Assembly (NCBI GenBank): GCA_944325465.1
Contig: CALVAE010000048.1
Coordinates: forward strand, 1 to 36,384
Length of the DNA stretch: 36,384 bases
Source: an uncultured Bacteroidales bacterium
Lineage (GTDB): Bacteria > Bacteroidota > Bacteroidia > Bacteroidales > UBA932
Reading direction: 5' to 3'
The notes under the pieces are model-generated. The model was given only the letters and a program-made list of their open reading frames with translations. It did not search any database and was not told the DNA's origin. Positions 7,966 through 17,649 of this stretch are shown piece by piece; positions within the stretch are counted from its first letter, which is position 1, and the number at the start of each line of letters is the position of its first letter. The position numbers were made by a program, and so were the translations under genes.

Positions 7966-9896
7966 TATCCATCAATTCATTGACTGTCGCCTACGGAGGC
8001 TTCACCCTTCTGGATGACATCAATTTCCATATCAGCGAAAATGACAAGATAGGGCTTGTCGGCAAAAACGGAGCCGGCAAGTCTACTATCCTGAAATTGA
8101 TCTGTGGCCTGCAGACTCCGACTTCAGGAAAGATAGCCATGACCGCGAATACAAAGATCGGCTATCTTCCCCAGATTATGGAGCATCATAAGGGGAAAAG
8201 TGTCATAGACGAGGCCATGACAGCCTTTTCCGAACTTTTCGGGATGGAAGAGGAACTTGCGAGAATCACGGAGGAACTTTCCGTCAGGACGGATTATGAA
8301 TCACGTGAATACCAGAACCTTATCATCCGGATGAACGACATCAACGATATCCTCTCGATGAGACAGTCCGAATCCCCCAAGGTCCAGGCAGAAAAGACCC
8401 TGATGGGGCTCGGCTTCAAATACGAGGAACTCGGCAGGGCCACTGAAACATTCAGCCAGGGATGGAACATGCGTATCGAACTGGCCAAAATCCTTCTGTC
8501 CAGACCTGACGTACTGCTATTGGACGAGCCGACTAATCATCTTGATATAGAATCCATTGAATGGCTTGAAGACTATCTGAAGGAATACAGGGGCTCCATG
8601 GTTCTGATATCCCATGACCGTAAATTCCTCGACAACACGACCAACAGGACTGTCGAGATAATGCTGGGACATATCCATGACTATAAAGTACCGTACAGCA
8701 AGTACATGGAGTTGCGCAAGGAAAGAATAGCGCAGCAGAAAGCGGCCTACGAGAACCAGCAGAGGATGATAGAGAAGACGGAGGAGTTCATAGAAAAGTT
8801 CCGGTACAAGCCGACCAAGTCCAATCAGGTACAGTCAAGGGTAAAGGCTCTCGAAAAACTGGAACGGGTAGAGGTTGATGAAGAGGACAAATCCGTCCTT
8901 AGCGTGAAATTCCCTCCTGCCCCCAGATCCGGGGACGTGGCGTTCAAGGCGACCGGCCTCAAGGTAGGCTATGGGAGCAAGGTTGTCTTTTCCGATGCCG
9001 ATATCGAGGTCCGCAGAGGGGAGAAAGTCGCCCTGGTGGGACGTAACGGCGAGGGAAAGACCACTCTTATGAGGGTAATCATGGGCGAACTGGAACCGAT
9101 GTCAGGGGAAGCCAGGACAGGGCATAATGTAAACATCGGGTATTATGCCCAGAACCAGGAAGATATCCTTGACAAGGAAGATACCGTATTCGGGACTCTG
9201 GACAGGATAGCGGTAGGGGATATCCGCACCAGGCTCAGGGATATTCTGGCAGCATTCCTGTTCAAGGGCGAGGACATCGACAAAAAGGTTTCCGTACTGA
9301 GCGGAGGAGAGCGGGCAAGGCTTGCCATGGCAAAACTGATGCTCAGGCCGTATAACCTTCTTGCACTGGACGAACCTACGAACCACATGGATATCAGGTC
9401 AAAGGATATCCTGAAACAGGCCTTGAAGGCTTATGACGGAACCCTTATAGTGGTTTCACATGACAGGGATTTCCTGGACGGTCTGGTTGACAAACTTTAT
9501 GAATTCCGGGACGGACGTGTAAAGGAACATCTCGGCGGAATCGGGGAATTCCTTGAAAGCCGCAAAATCGAGAATCTCAATGAACTGGAACGTCATATAA
9601 AGGAAGAGGCAAAGCCTTCCAGAGAAGCGGAGGAAAAGAAGACAGCCGCCAAGGAGGAATACCATGCAAAAAAATCCGTATCAAAGGAAGAACGCAAGGT
9701 CAGGAACAGGATTGCATGGCTTGAAAAGGGCATCAACGATCTTGAAGGCAGGATGAAAGAACTTGAGGCCATTCTGGCAAATCCAGGTGAAAAGGATGAT
9801 ATAATGGAACTTACAAGGTCTTATCTGGAGTATAGGAGAGATCTTGACGCCAAAACGGAAGAATGGGCATCTCTTGTAGAATCACTTGATGAATAG
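7962..9896 (+). CDS. ABC-F family ATP-binding cassette protein
   Basis: Starts with GTG inside the tatA stop. The 644 residues hold two ATP-binding cassettes without membrane segments. Cassette 1 has Walker [10 protein letters not shown] (about residues 34-42), a variant signature FSQGWNMR and Walker [12 protein letters not shown]. The cassettes are joined by the ABC-F linker ([19 protein letters not shown]). Cassette 2 has [19 protein letters not shown] and [11 protein letters not shown], followed by a C-terminal coiled coil ([20 protein letters not shown] and on). ABC-F proteins bind the ribosomal E site and relieve stalling or modulate translation; some protect against antibiotics. This one resembles the housekeeping Uup/YdiF-like types common in Bacteroidota, so a resistance role should not be assumed. 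Confidence 0.93.
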   Translation: MISINSLTVAYGGFTLLDDINFHISENDKIGLVGKNGAGKSTILKLICGLQTPTSGKIAMTANTKIGYLPQIMEHHKGKSVIDEAMTAFSELFGMEEELARITEELSVRTDYESREYQNLIIRMNDINDILSMRQSESPKVQAEKTLMGLGFKYEELGRATETFSQGWNMRIELAKILLSRPDVLLLDEPTNHLDIESIEWLEDYLKEYRGSMVLISHDRKFLDNTTNRTVEIMLGHIHDYKVPYSKYMELRKERIAQQKAAYENQQRMIEKTEEFIEKFRYKPTKSNQVQSRVKALEKLERVEVDEEDKSVLSVKFPPAPRSGDVAFKATGLKVGYGSKVVFSDADIEVRRGEKVALVGRNGEGKTTLMRVIMGELEPMSGEARTGHNVNIGYYAQNQEDILDKEDTVFGTLDRIAVGDIRTRLRDILAAFLFKGEDIDKKVSVLSGGERARLAMAKLMLRPYNLLALDEPTNHMDIRSKDILKQALKAYDGTLIVVSHDRDFLDGLVDKLYEFRDGRVKEHLGGIGEFLESRKIENLNELERHIKEEAKPSREAEEKKTAAKEEYHAKKSVSKEERKVRNRIAWLEKGINDLEGRMKELEAILANPGEKDDIMELTRSYLEYRRDLDAKTEEWASLVESLDE

Positions 9897-9903
9897 AATT
9901 TCC

Positions 9904-10659
9904 ATGGAAGAAAATGCAAAGATTCAGTACCTGTACGGGATACATCCCGTGCTTGAAGCCCTGAAGTCAGGGAAACGGATCGACAGGATCCTGCTCAAGC
10001 AGGGGCTTGAAAGCCCTCTGTTCAAGGAACTGATGGATCTTATACAGCAAAACGGCATCGCATACCAGTTCGTGCCGGCCGAAAAACTGAACCACACGGT
10101 CAAGGGGGCGCATCAGGGAGTAATAGCATGTATCCCTTCCATAGATTATGTAACACTTGAGGAACTCGTAGACAAATCATTGGCAGTCAGCAGAAACCCT
10201 CTGTTGATAATGTTGGACGGAGTCAGTGATGTACGTAATCTGGGAGCAATCGCAAGGACTCTTGAATGTGCCGGAGGTTCAGGTATTATCGTTCCGGCAA
10301 AGGGAGGGGCGGCCATCAATGCCGATGCAATAAAGTCATCGGCCGGAGCACTGATGCGCATTGATATCTGCAAGGTCCCTAATCTCAAATATGCGGCATA
10401 TTATTTGAGACAGTCGGGGTTTTGCCTGATTGCCGCTACGGAAAAGACAGATGTCCGCATATACGATACTGACATGACCGGACCTGTCGCCATTGTCATG
10501 GGATCGGAAGGGAAAGGGATTTCACAATCCATGCTGAATCTGGCAGACGTGAAGGCATCGATTCCGATGAAAGGGAATATATCCTCCCTCAATGTTTCGG
10601 CTGCCGCTTCCGTCGTGCTTTTCGAGGCAGTCAGACAAAGACTGACGAAAGAAGAATAA
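9904..10659 (+). CDS. rlmB: 23S rRNA (guanosine-2'-O-)-methyltransferase, RlmB type
   Basis: The preferred start is the ATG at 9904 (MEENAKIQYLYGIHPVLEAL), just past the ABC-F stop; an ATG at 9889 would overlap it. The roughly 251 residues contain the SpoU substrate-binding N-terminal domain (YGIHPVLEALKSGKRIDRIL, with NHTVKGAHQGVIAC) and the knotted SPOUT catalytic domain: LDGVSDVRNLGAIARTLECAG (motif 1), VMGSEGKGIS (motif 2) and IPMKGNISSLNVSAAASVVL (motif 3). The family 2'-O-methylates G2251 in the peptidyl transferase P loop of 23S rRNA using S-adenosylmethionine. Length is close to the usual 245-250. A second, more distant SpoU enzyme lies at 15449-16183, and the RlmB label fits this one better. 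Confidence 0.88.
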   Translation: MEENAKIQYLYGIHPVLEALKSGKRIDRILLKQGLESPLFKELMDLIQQNGIAYQFVPAEKLNHTVKGAHQGVIACIPSIDYVTLEELVDKSLAVSRNPLLIMLDGVSDVRNLGAIARTLECAGGSGIIVPAKGGAAINADAIKSSAGALMRIDICKVPNLKYAAYYLRQSGFCLIAATEKTDVRIYDTDMTGPVAIVMGSEGKGISQSMLNLADVKASIPMKGNISSLNVSAAASVVLFEAVRQRLTKEE

Positions 10660-10664
10660 GGAAA

Positions 10665-11345
10665 ATGAAAAAGACGATTACGGCCGCAATACTGGTCCTG
10701 CTGTCCGCCTCTGTGTGCCTTGCCCAGAAACGGATAGCGATCGAGCACAACTATTCCGCTTTCACTGAAGTTGTTGCTGGTGACCATTTCAACATCTCCA
10801 TTATACCTTCTGAAGAGAGCAGGGTAAGGATTACGACAGATGTCAGGACGGAAAATTATATCCTTGCATATGTCAAGGACGGCATCCTGTATCTGAGCGT
10901 TGACGAAAAGGCCATGCCTGCTGATATCCGCAAGGAATTCAAGGCCAGGAATCCTGTGCTGGCCCTGCCGGATGTCGAGATATATTCTCCGTCTCTCAAA
11001 TCCGTATCTCTCACTGGCAATTCGGTAATAGCCTGCGATTCACTGGTAACGGCGGACAGTTTTACCCTGACCCTTTCAAAATCCGCTGCTGTAAGGAAAA
11101 TGAATCTGAAGGCGGAAAAGGTATCCGTCCTGCTCAACAACAGATCCCAGGCATACATGACCATAACCGCAGGTGCCCTGAACCTGCAATGTACCCATAA
11201 TACAATAGCCGAAATGAAGATAGATACGGACAGGCTTACTGCATACGCAGACAGTTTTTCTTCCGTGGAACTGTTCGGCAATGCGGACAGCATAGCCTTG
11301 TCTACCGAAGGCAATTCGAAGATAGTGCTTGACAGTCAAGAGTAG
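10665..11345 (+). CDS. Exported GIN (DUF2807) domain protein
   Basis: A clear signal peptide (MKKTITAAILVLLSASVCLAQ) is followed by about 205 residues with the GIN/DUF2807 pattern: an opening NYSAFTEVVAGDHFNISIIP, then repeated short beta strands of a right-handed parallel stack (VEIYSPSLKSVSLTGNSVIA; TLSKSAAVRKMNLKAEKVSV; TAYADSFSSVELFGNADSIA). The fold is found in putative adhesin heads and envelope proteins in Bacteroidota; the biochemical role is unknown. It ends without a membrane anchor or sorting tail. It lies 5 bases after rlmB and 6 bases before the dipeptidase, so it is probably co-transcribed. Most likely periplasmic or outer membrane associated. Confidence 0.82.
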   Translation: MKKTITAAILVLLSASVCLAQKRIAIEHNYSAFTEVVAGDHFNISIIPSEESRVRITTDVRTENYILAYVKDGILYLSVDEKAMPADIRKEFKARNPVLALPDVEIYSPSLKSVSLTGNSVIACDSLVTADSFTLTLSKSAAVRKMNLKAEKVSVLLNNRSQAYMTITAGALNLQCTHNTIAEMKIDTDRLTAYADSFSSVELFGNADSIALSTEGNSKIVLDSQE

Positions 11346-11351
11346 GCTAGT

Positions 11352-12443
11352 ATGTTTGTTCTTGATTCCCATTGCGATACCCCGTCACAGATCCTCCGTC
11401 TGAGAGATCTGTCAGTTGACGGCAGCCATTCCCAGGTGGATTTTCCGAAATTGGCCGGAGGGGGAGTGGATGCCGCTTTTTTTGCCCTGTACACACCTGC
11501 TTCCATACCCGGACAGGAAGCGGCAGGATATGCCTTGCGGCTGCTTGCGGAACTGCACGACGCAGTTGAAGCCAACCGGGATGCAGCGGCCTTCGCATAC
11601 AGTCCGGACGATGCGTTCTCCTGCAGGCAGAACGGCAGATTCGCCGTGTGTATCGGCATGGAAAACGGGTCTCCGATAGGGAATTCACTGTCCATGTTGA
11701 GAGAGTTTTTCCGTTTGGGAATAAGATATGTTACCCTGTGCCACTCCAGGGACAATCTGATATGCGACTCATGCGCCCAAGGCGATACCTGGCACGGGCT
11801 CAGCCCTTTCGGCAGGGAAATGGTGAAAGAGATGAACAGGATAGGAATGATGATAGATGTCTCTCATATATCGGACGAGTCCTTCTTCGATGTAATCAGG
11901 CATTCCGGGGCTCCCGTTGTGGCCTCCCACTCATGCTGCAGGGCACTGGCTTCACACCGCAGGAACATGACGGATGAAATGCTCAGGGCGATAGCGGCTA
12001 ACGGGGGAGTCATACAGATTAATTTCTATCCGGTATTCCTGGACGACGGCTTTGCCGGAATCCTGGATTCCAGTGGACTGGAGGAAAAGGGGGACAGAAT
12101 CGAAGCGGAATTCATTGCCGACCCCTCGGACCCGGGAAAAAGACAGGCCTGGTACTCGGTACTGGATGAACTTGCGGCCTTGCCTCGTCCGTCATACAAA
12201 CGCATAGCGGACCATATTGACCATGCGGTGAATGTGGCCGGCATCGACCATGTAGGATTGGGTTCCGACTTTGACGGAATAGCCGTAACTCCGGAAGGTA
12301 TGGAAAATGCCGCCTGCTTCAGCCGGATATTCACCGAACTCAGGGAAAGAGGGTACAGCGACGGGGATATCGGGAAAATAGCCGGAGGAAATTTTATCAG
12401 GGTATGGGACAGCGTCCTGTCCCTTGCCGACAGGACGCTGTAA
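11352..12443 (+). CDS. Membrane dipeptidase, peptidase family M19 (renal dipeptidase-like)
   Basis: This 363-residue protein has a full M19 metal site on a TIM-barrel: DSHCD (His7, Asp9), GMENG (bridging Glu104), IDVSH (His172), ASHS (His193) and a late GLGSDFDG (catalytic Asp). These line up with the His/Asp/Glu/His/His/Asp set of renal dipeptidase. M19 enzymes split dipeptides, including D-amino acid containing ones. There is no signal peptide, so despite the family name it is probably cytoplasmic, where recycling of peptides or cell wall dipeptides is plausible. It is the last gene of the valS cluster. The last 11 codons double as one arm, loop and other arm of a perfect 13-base-pair hairpin just before the convergent neighbour. 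Confidence 0.9.
   Translation: MFVLDSHCDTPSQILRLRDLSVDGSHSQVDFPKLAGGGVDAAFFALYTPASIPGQEAAGYALRLLAELHDAVEANRDAAAFAYSPDDAFSCRQNGRFAVCIGMENGSPIGNSLSMLREFFRLGIRYVTLCHSRDNLICDSCAQGDTWHGLSPFGREMVKEMNRIGMMIDVSHISDESFFDVIRHSGAPVVASHSCCRALASHRRNMTDEMLRAIAANGGVIQINFYPVFLDDGFAGILDSSGLEEKGDRIEAEFIADPSDPGKRQAWYSVLDELAALPRPSYKRIADHIDHAVNVAGIDHVGLGSDFDGIAVTPEGMENAACFSRIFTELRERGYSDGDIGKIAGGNFIRVWDSVLSLADRTL
12409..12441. terminator. Perfect hairpin at the end of the dipeptidase gene, possible two-way terminator
   Basis: ACAGCGTCCTGTC (12409-12421) pairs perfectly with GACAGGACGCTGT (12429-12441) around a 7-base loop. It lies wholly inside the dipeptidase coding sequence and between two convergent stops (12443 and 12447). 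No T-run follows in either direction, so it may block or pause rather than act as a classic intrinsic terminator. Confidence 0.55.
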
Positions 12444-12446
12444 TCC

Positions 12447-15428
12447 CTACAGTCCGATCACTGCCCTGGAGGTATTTCTGTCAATATACGCCGTTATGTC
12501 ATGCCGGGTCCTGTAGACAGTCACATGTTCTGTCCGACTCACCGTTTCAAGTGATGACAAGGTCCTTTCATCAAGGGAATCAGGGTTGAGTACGGTATCT
12601 ATATTGAGGTATCCTATTCCGAGAGAAGTTATGTTCTGGAAAAAATGAGTCCCTTGACTCGGTTCTATACGGAATCCAGGAATTGCACATTCCACGATCA
12701 TCCTTGATTCGGAAATATCGCTCCACAGCACCGGTATGCCGAGCCACGGATCAGATGATCCCCATCTTCCGGGGCCGATCAGAAGATAGGTCTGACCTTC
12801 GGCCCTCATGCGCGCATTGATACCGGATATCTCTTCTGCAATTTCACGGGTCCTCGCACTGTCAAAACTGTCCGAAGGCACATAGACTATATGTCTCATC
12901 CCGTCTATCCTGCCGCACCCCAATGCCTTGTCTGACCTTACGATATATTCGGATATACCGGAGCAGACCCGGTCCATCGACTCCGTACCGTCAGGGGAGA
13001 ACTCGCTTATCGGCCTGACCTGCAGAAGTTTCAATACGCATTCCGAGCCATTGCTGTCCGGTATGATATCGGCAGCGAATTCAATTTCGACATCACTCAT
13101 GAGTTCCCTTCTGCACATATCCAGCACATCCCTGAGAATCTGCGGCAAAGGAAACTTGCCGTATTTCAGGATGGAATCGAACGAAATGATCCTGGTTCCC
13201 GTTTCACTTACGCCTGGTACCAGCCTGTGATCCGATAACCGGTATGTGGAAGCGACGATATCCGGATAATCATATTCTTCAAGAACTTCTGATACAGGCC
13301 TCAGGGCAAGGTTTATCCCGTCATTTTTGGATATCTTGAAGGCTCCCGGACGCAGATCGAGGGCATACATTGTCTTCTGGGTATCGCGCAAGGCAAGTTT
13401 CGGATCCGACAACTGCAGGATCTTCCTCGGATATCTCGGCGAGAATCTCAGGGTATTCCCCCCGTCCACCACAGTCTTGCCGAGACCGAAAGCCAGATTG
13501 ACTATGCCGTCTTCAGGTCTTTCCCCTCCGATCGGATAGAAATTCACCGACCTGGCGACTCCTGAAAGCATCGGATAGTAGAAGCCGTTGTGTCCGGTTC
13601 CACAAATACTTTGGATGACAACGGCCATCTGTTCTTCACTCAACAGATTGCCTGTTGTCTGGAGGTATGCCCTGCTCCCGGCGAAGAAGACAGATGCATA
13701 GACACTCTTGATGGCTTTTTCCAGCATTCTCTGCATCTGGCCCCTGTTCTCCATCAGAGGAATCATATAGGTGGAATATACTCCGGCAAACGGCTGGTAA
13801 TTGCTGTCTTCCAACTTGGAACTTGAACGTACGGCAAGCGGGGAAGTGACAGTGGCTATGAATGTCTTCAATTCATCAATCAGGGCTGAAGGAAGCCTGG
13901 ATGCCACAAAGTCTGAAAGAATCTCCTCATCGCTGATATCGGAGTCTATGACATACTGCAAGTCATTCTCCAGTATGAACTGGTCGAAGTATTCGGTCGC
14001 TACAACCACGGTCCTCGGGATGGATATCCTGACCCTGTCGTACTTTTTCGAAAGGCCGTACTTCATGATAAGGGAATTGAGAAAACCCAGTCCTCTGGCC
14101 TTGCCGCCCAGAGAGCCGTCCCCCATCCTCGCAAACCAGATATAACTTTCGTAGGTTTCCTTGTCGAAATGGGCGATGTTTCCTCTTCCCGTAAGGACAT
14201 GATAGTCATATATCTGCTGGGAAATATAGTTGCGGAGTTCCCTGACAGAGGCGAAATGGCTGTCCTGGACCGCCTTGAAACTGTGCGCAAGAGTAAACAG
14301 CCCTCTGGAGAAGAACCATTTCGAGAATTTGTCCCTGGAAGTATTGTACAGCAGGACATTGTCCGGTATGGTATTGATGATGTTTTCCAGGTCCTTCAGG
14401 TTTGAGGCCCTGCCGTATTCGTTCCTGTCGGCATCCCGGAAGACAAAGTCGCCGAAGCCGAATTCATCACCTATATATTCGGCCAACTGGAGCATCAGGG
14501 TCTTCGAATATTTCCGAAGAAAACCTGCACCGAGACTTTTGGCAATGTCATAGACACTTTCCTGTGAAGACTGCAAAAGAACCGGCATGTTGGGATCGTC
14601 CGCCTTTATCGTCCGGACAAGGTCAATCCCTGCATCCAGTTTCTCCGTATCGGGAGAATCACCTTTATGCAGGACGAAGCCGACATCCGAAATGACTCCG
14701 AGCAGATTGTGCTTATACCTTTCATACAGCCGCATCGCATCCTCGTAATTCGTTGCAAGCAGGATTTTCGGACGGGAACGCTTGCGGACCTTGCGGTGCT
14801 GTTCGTTGAAGGTATCCTTCAGGAATTCGACACTCTGCTTGAGGACCAGCTTGTACAGTTCAGGCAAATATGTGGAATAATACCGTACGGAATCCTCGAC
14901 AAGCAGGATCGCCTGCACACCCACTCCGAGTATGTCGTCATCCGCATTTGCCTGGTCTTCCAGCAGTTTTATGATAGCGACTATCAGTTCGGCATTCCCG
15001 TGCCAACTGAATACATAGTCCACGCAGGAAGTGTCCTGCATGGAAATGTTCCTGGATATCTCTCTTGAAAAATGGGTCAGAAGCACAAAGGGAATGGAGG
15101 ATGTCTTCTCCTTGAGCCGGGACGCAAACCGGAATATGTCCTTGTCCCTGGCATTGTACATGCTGATGACCATGTCAATGTCATCATGCCTGCCGAGTAT
15201 GTCTTCCGCCTCGGCTGAAGTCTTGGCCCAGATGAAACGCGGAGGGTTGCTGATATTCAGATCGATATATTCGCGGTATATCTGGCTTTCTATCTGTCCG
15301 TCCTCTTCAAGGATGAATGCATCGTAGTTACTGCATATTATCAGTATCTTCCTGATTCTCCGTTTAATAAGAGAGGCGTAATCCGTCTGCTTGAGTTCTT
15401 TCAGACTTACTGGTTCAATCGTGTTCAT
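12447..15428 (-). CDS. Dual receiver-like / PEP-synthase-type ATP-binding fusion protein
   Basis: The 993-residue protein has three parts. Residues about 26-155 form a receiver-like domain without the phosphorylatable Asp (VISM at the expected strand). Residues about 173-320 form a second receiver with the full set: acidic pair in LLVEDS (Glu178, Asp179), candidate phospho-Asp248 in LGVISDVG, Ser in LLQSS and Lys in LRKYS. Residues about 436-860 match the PEP/pyruvate-binding (ATP-grasp) domain of PEP synthase: SLGGKARGLGFLN, PLAVRSSSKLEDSNYQPFAG and the closing LLQVRPISE. The phosphohistidine swivel domain (GGxTSH) and PEP-binding barrel are absent; instead there is a 130-residue tail with PGRWGSSDPWLGIP. 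It therefore cannot be a complete PEP synthase. A role as a signal-controlled phosphotransferase is inference. It is third behind speA and a methyltransferase gene. Confidence 0.8.
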   Translation of the reverse strand: MNTIEPVSLKELKQTDYASLIKRRIRKILIICSNYDAFILEEDGQIESQIYREYIDLNISNPPRFIWAKTSAEAEDILGRHDDIDMVISMYNARDKDIFRFASRLKEKTSSIPFVLLTHFSREISRNISMQDTSCVDYVFSWHGNAELIVAIIKLLEDQANADDDILGVGVQAILLVEDSVRYYSTYLPELYKLVLKQSVEFLKDTFNEQHRKVRKRSRPKILLATNYEDAMRLYERYKHNLLGVISDVGFVLHKGDSPDTEKLDAGIDLVRTIKADDPNMPVLLQSSQESVYDIAKSLGAGFLRKYSKTLMLQLAEYIGDEFGFGDFVFRDADRNEYGRASNLKDLENIINTIPDNVLLYNTSRDKFSKWFFSRGLFTLAHSFKAVQDSHFASVRELRNYISQQIYDYHVLTGRGNIAHFDKETYESYIWFARMGDGSLGGKARGLGFLNSLIMKYGLSKKYDRVRISIPRTVVVATEYFDQFILENDLQYVIDSDISDEEILSDFVASRLPSALIDELKTFIATVTSPLAVRSSSKLEDSNYQPFAGVYSTYMIPLMENRGQMQRMLEKAIKSVYASVFFAGSRAYLQTTGNLLSEEQMAVVIQSICGTGHNGFYYPMLSGVARSVNFYPIGGERPEDGIVNLAFGLGKTVVDGGNTLRFSPRYPRKILQLSDPKLALRDTQKTMYALDLRPGAFKISKNDGINLALRPVSEVLEEYDYPDIVASTYRLSDHRLVPGVSETGTRIISFDSILKYGKFPLPQILRDVLDMCRRELMSDVEIEFAADIIPDSNGSECVLKLLQVRPISEFSPDGTESMDRVCSGISEYIVRSDKALGCGRIDGMRHIVYVPSDSFDSARTREIAEEISGINARMRAEGQTYLLIGPGRWGSSDPWLGIPVLWSDISESRMIVECAIPGFRIEPSQGTHFFQNITSLGIGYLNIDTVLNPDSLDERTLSSLETVSRTEHVTVYRTRHDITAYIDRNTSRAVIGL

Positions 15429-15448
15429 TATCGGCCCGCATCATTGGA

Positions 15449-16183
15449 TTAATAGAGTCTTCTCCGGAATTCCGAAACTGCAATCGCCGTTGCGACGGCA
15501 ACATTCAGGGATTCGGAACCCGGGATGTCCGGGGGATATGACGGTATATACAACCTTTCATGTACGCAAGCCTCAATTTCCGGGGAAATGCCTTCCGATT
15601 CATTCCCCATTACCATCAGTACAGGAGAATTCTGACCGGTCTTCAACTCCTTTCCGTAAATATTCTCCCCGTCGAGAAAGGTCCCGTAGACTTTCCCTCC
15701 CTTTGCACTGAATCCGGAAACAGTCTGCAGGAGGTCGCAATAGTGGAAATCTATCCTGAAAACAGCGCCCATGGTAGCCTGGACAACCTTAGGATTGTAT
15801 ATGTCAACCGTATCCCCGGTTGCAAATATAGCATTAATTCCGAACCAGTCCGCTATCCGGACTATCGTTCCGAGATTTCCCGGATCCCTGACAGTGTCAA
15901 GGGCAAGGAAGAGTCCGCTATCCGGAATCCTGACCTGAGTCTCTTCCGGTTTCCTGACTACCGCAAGGACGGGAGAAGGTGTGCTGAACTGGCTGATTCT
16001 GGCCATTGCCTCTTCTCCGATGCTATCCTTTCTATAGACCGCCTCTACCCTGAAACCGGACTTCAGCGCTTCTTCAACCAGTTTCTCGCCTTCAACGACG
16101 AAAAGCCCGTATTCGTCCCTGTACTTTTTCTGCGACAGGGAACGGATTCTCTTTATCTCGCTGTTGGATAGCCGTGCCTTCAT
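15449..16183 (-). CDS. SpoU (TrmH) family RNA 2'-O-methyltransferase
   Basis: The 244-residue product has a small N-terminal substrate-binding domain (RIRSLSQKKYRDEYGLFVVE, EEALKSGFRVEAVY) and a SPOUT catalytic domain: LALDTVRDPGNLGTIVRIAD, VMGNESEGIS and SLNVAVATAIAVSEFRR. The N-terminal pattern is that of the TsnR/RlmB-like group that methylates ribose in 23S rRNA; the specific nucleotide is not predictable. Its ATG overlaps the speA stop by one base (TGATG), a strong sign of translational coupling, and the receiver/PEP-binding gene follows after 20 bases. It differs from the RlmB-type protein encoded at 9904-10659 and is not a duplicate of it. Confidence 0.88.
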   Translation of the reverse strand: MKARLSNSEIKRIRSLSQKKYRDEYGLFVVEGEKLVEEALKSGFRVEAVYRKDSIGEEAMARISQFSTPSPVLAVVRKPEETQVRIPDSGLFLALDTVRDPGNLGTIVRIADWFGINAIFATGDTVDIYNPKVVQATMGAVFRIDFHYCDLLQTVSGFSAKGGKVYGTFLDGENIYGKELKTGQNSPVLMVMGNESEGISPEIEACVHERLYIPSYPPDIPGSESLNVAVATAIAVSEFRRRLY

Positions 16184-17577
16184 CAGTACCCGAGAATTTT
16201 CAGCATCGATTTGTATGTCTGCTCCTTACTGAACAGTTTGGTATAATATTCCCCGTCCTCGTCCTTGTCTATGATAATATGCTTCGGTGCAGGCTGCAGG
16301 CAATGCTGTATACCGCCGTATCCTGATATGGACTCCTGATATGCACCTGTATGGAAAAATCCTATATACAGAGGGTCCTCCCTGTTTTCTATCTTCGGAA
16401 GGAAGATGGCGTTGGCATGTGCATCAGCATTGTAATAGTCCTGGCTGTCACAGGTAAGTCCTCCAAGGAATACTCTCTGGTACTTCTCGTTCCACTTGTT
16501 TATCGGGAGAAGGATAAACCTCTGCTTGATTCCCCAGGTATCGGGCAGGGTAGTCATGAAGGAATTGTCAATCATGTACCATCTCTCCCTGTCGTTCTGC
16601 TGCTTGACGTCGAGAATCTGGAATATGGTGGCACCGGATTCTCCGACAGTGAAACTTCCGAACTCCGTAAAGATGTTGGGCTCCTCCACATCCCGGGCAT
16701 TGCACATGGTCTTGATCTGATTTATGATTTCTTCCGCCATATATTCATAATCGTAGTCCATCGCCAGGGAATTCTTGATCGGGAATCCTCCGCCTATGTT
16801 CAGGGAATCGAGTTCAGGACAGATCGCTTTCAGGTCACAATAGACACTGACGCACTTCGACAGTTCATTCCAATAGTATGCGGTATCCTTGATGCCGGTG
16901 TTGATGAAGAAATGCAGCATTTTCAAATGGAACTTGTCGCTCTTGCTTATCACATTCTCATAGAAGGGGACAATATCGATGTACCGGATCCCGAGCCTTG
17001 AGGTATAGAAATCAAATGTCGGTTCCTCCTCGGACGCTATCCTTATACCGATGTTGATGGGAAGATCAATCAGATCATTAAGCTGGTCATACTCATTCAT
17101 GTTGTCGAGTACCGGAATGATATTCCTCCATCCAGCATTCACGAGATTGGAAATATTGTCTATATAGGACAGTTTCTTGAAGCCGTTGCATATCACGAAC
17201 AGGTCCTTGTTGACGACTCCTTCGGCCTCCAGCGCCTCGATCAGATTCAAATCGAATGCTGACGAAGTCTCAAGATGGATATCGTTCTTCATCGCCTCCC
17301 TGAGGACGAATTCGAAATGCGAACTTTTCGTACAGTAACAATAATGGTATGAACCTTTATAGTCAACCTTGGCCATGGCGACATTGAACATCCTCTTTGC
17401 CCTCTGGATCTGGGAGGAAATTTTGGGGAGGTATGTTATTTTCAAAGGAGTACCGTATTGATTGATAACATCCATCATATTGATATCATGGAAATACAGT
17501 TTGCCGTCTTCCACCTTGAATTCATCCTGCGGAAATTCAAATGTCTGGTCAATCAAATCAATGTACTTGTCCTTCAT
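16183..17577 (-). CDS. speA: Arginine decarboxylase, short fold-type III form of Bacteroidota
   Basis: This 464-residue PLP enzyme has an alanine racemase-like barrel and a C-terminal beta domain. The PLP lysine is in YCYCTKSSHFEF (Lys84); other hallmarks are LKMLHFFINTG, the phosphate-binding LNIGGGFP, EFGSFTVGESGA and the catalytic TCDSQDYYNAD. It closely follows the compact arginine decarboxylase family I know from Bacteroidota (ending LFSKEQTYKSMLKILGY), which is much shorter than the E. coli SpeA of about 650 residues. The expected reaction is arginine to agmatine plus CO2, the entry to polyamine synthesis. Substrate is inferred from family; ornithine or another basic amino acid is possible. 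It is first in a three-gene unit under a good promoter, and its stop overlaps the next start. Confidence 0.85.
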   Translation of the reverse strand: MKDKYIDLIDQTFEFPQDEFKVEDGKLYFHDINMMDVINQYGTPLKITYLPKISSQIQRAKRMFNVAMAKVDYKGSYHYCYCTKSSHFEFVLREAMKNDIHLETSSAFDLNLIEALEAEGVVNKDLFVICNGFKKLSYIDNISNLVNAGWRNIIPVLDNMNEYDQLNDLIDLPINIGIRIASEEEPTFDFYTSRLGIRYIDIVPFYENVISKSDKFHLKMLHFFINTGIKDTAYYWNELSKCVSVYCDLKAICPELDSLNIGGGFPIKNSLAMDYDYEYMAEEIINQIKTMCNARDVEEPNIFTEFGSFTVGESGATIFQILDVKQQNDRERWYMIDNSFMTTLPDTWGIKQRFILLPINKWNEKYQRVFLGGLTCDSQDYYNADAHANAIFLPKIENREDPLYIGFFHTGAYQESISGYGGIQHCLQPAPKHIIIDKDEDGEYYTKLFSKEQTYKSMLKILGY

Positions 17578-17649
17578 TTCGCCAATCCAATTAAGTTACA
17601 TTAAACAAAAAACTACAATCCGACTGATTCGGATATACGATTCTGGCCG

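Noticed and set aside
7962..9896. Antibiotic resistance ABC-F (such as a ribosomal protection type)
   Set aside because: The gene sits in a housekeeping cluster with the general two-cassette architecture; nothing marks it as a resistance determinant.
9889..9903. Earlier ATG for the RlmB-type methyltransferase
   Set aside because: It would overlap the ABC-F stop and add MNRIS, which is not needed for the family; it is kept only as an alternative.
12447..15428. Complete phosphoenolpyruvate synthase or pyruvate phosphate dikinase
   Set aside because: There is no GGxTSH phosphohistidine domain and no PEP-binding barrel.
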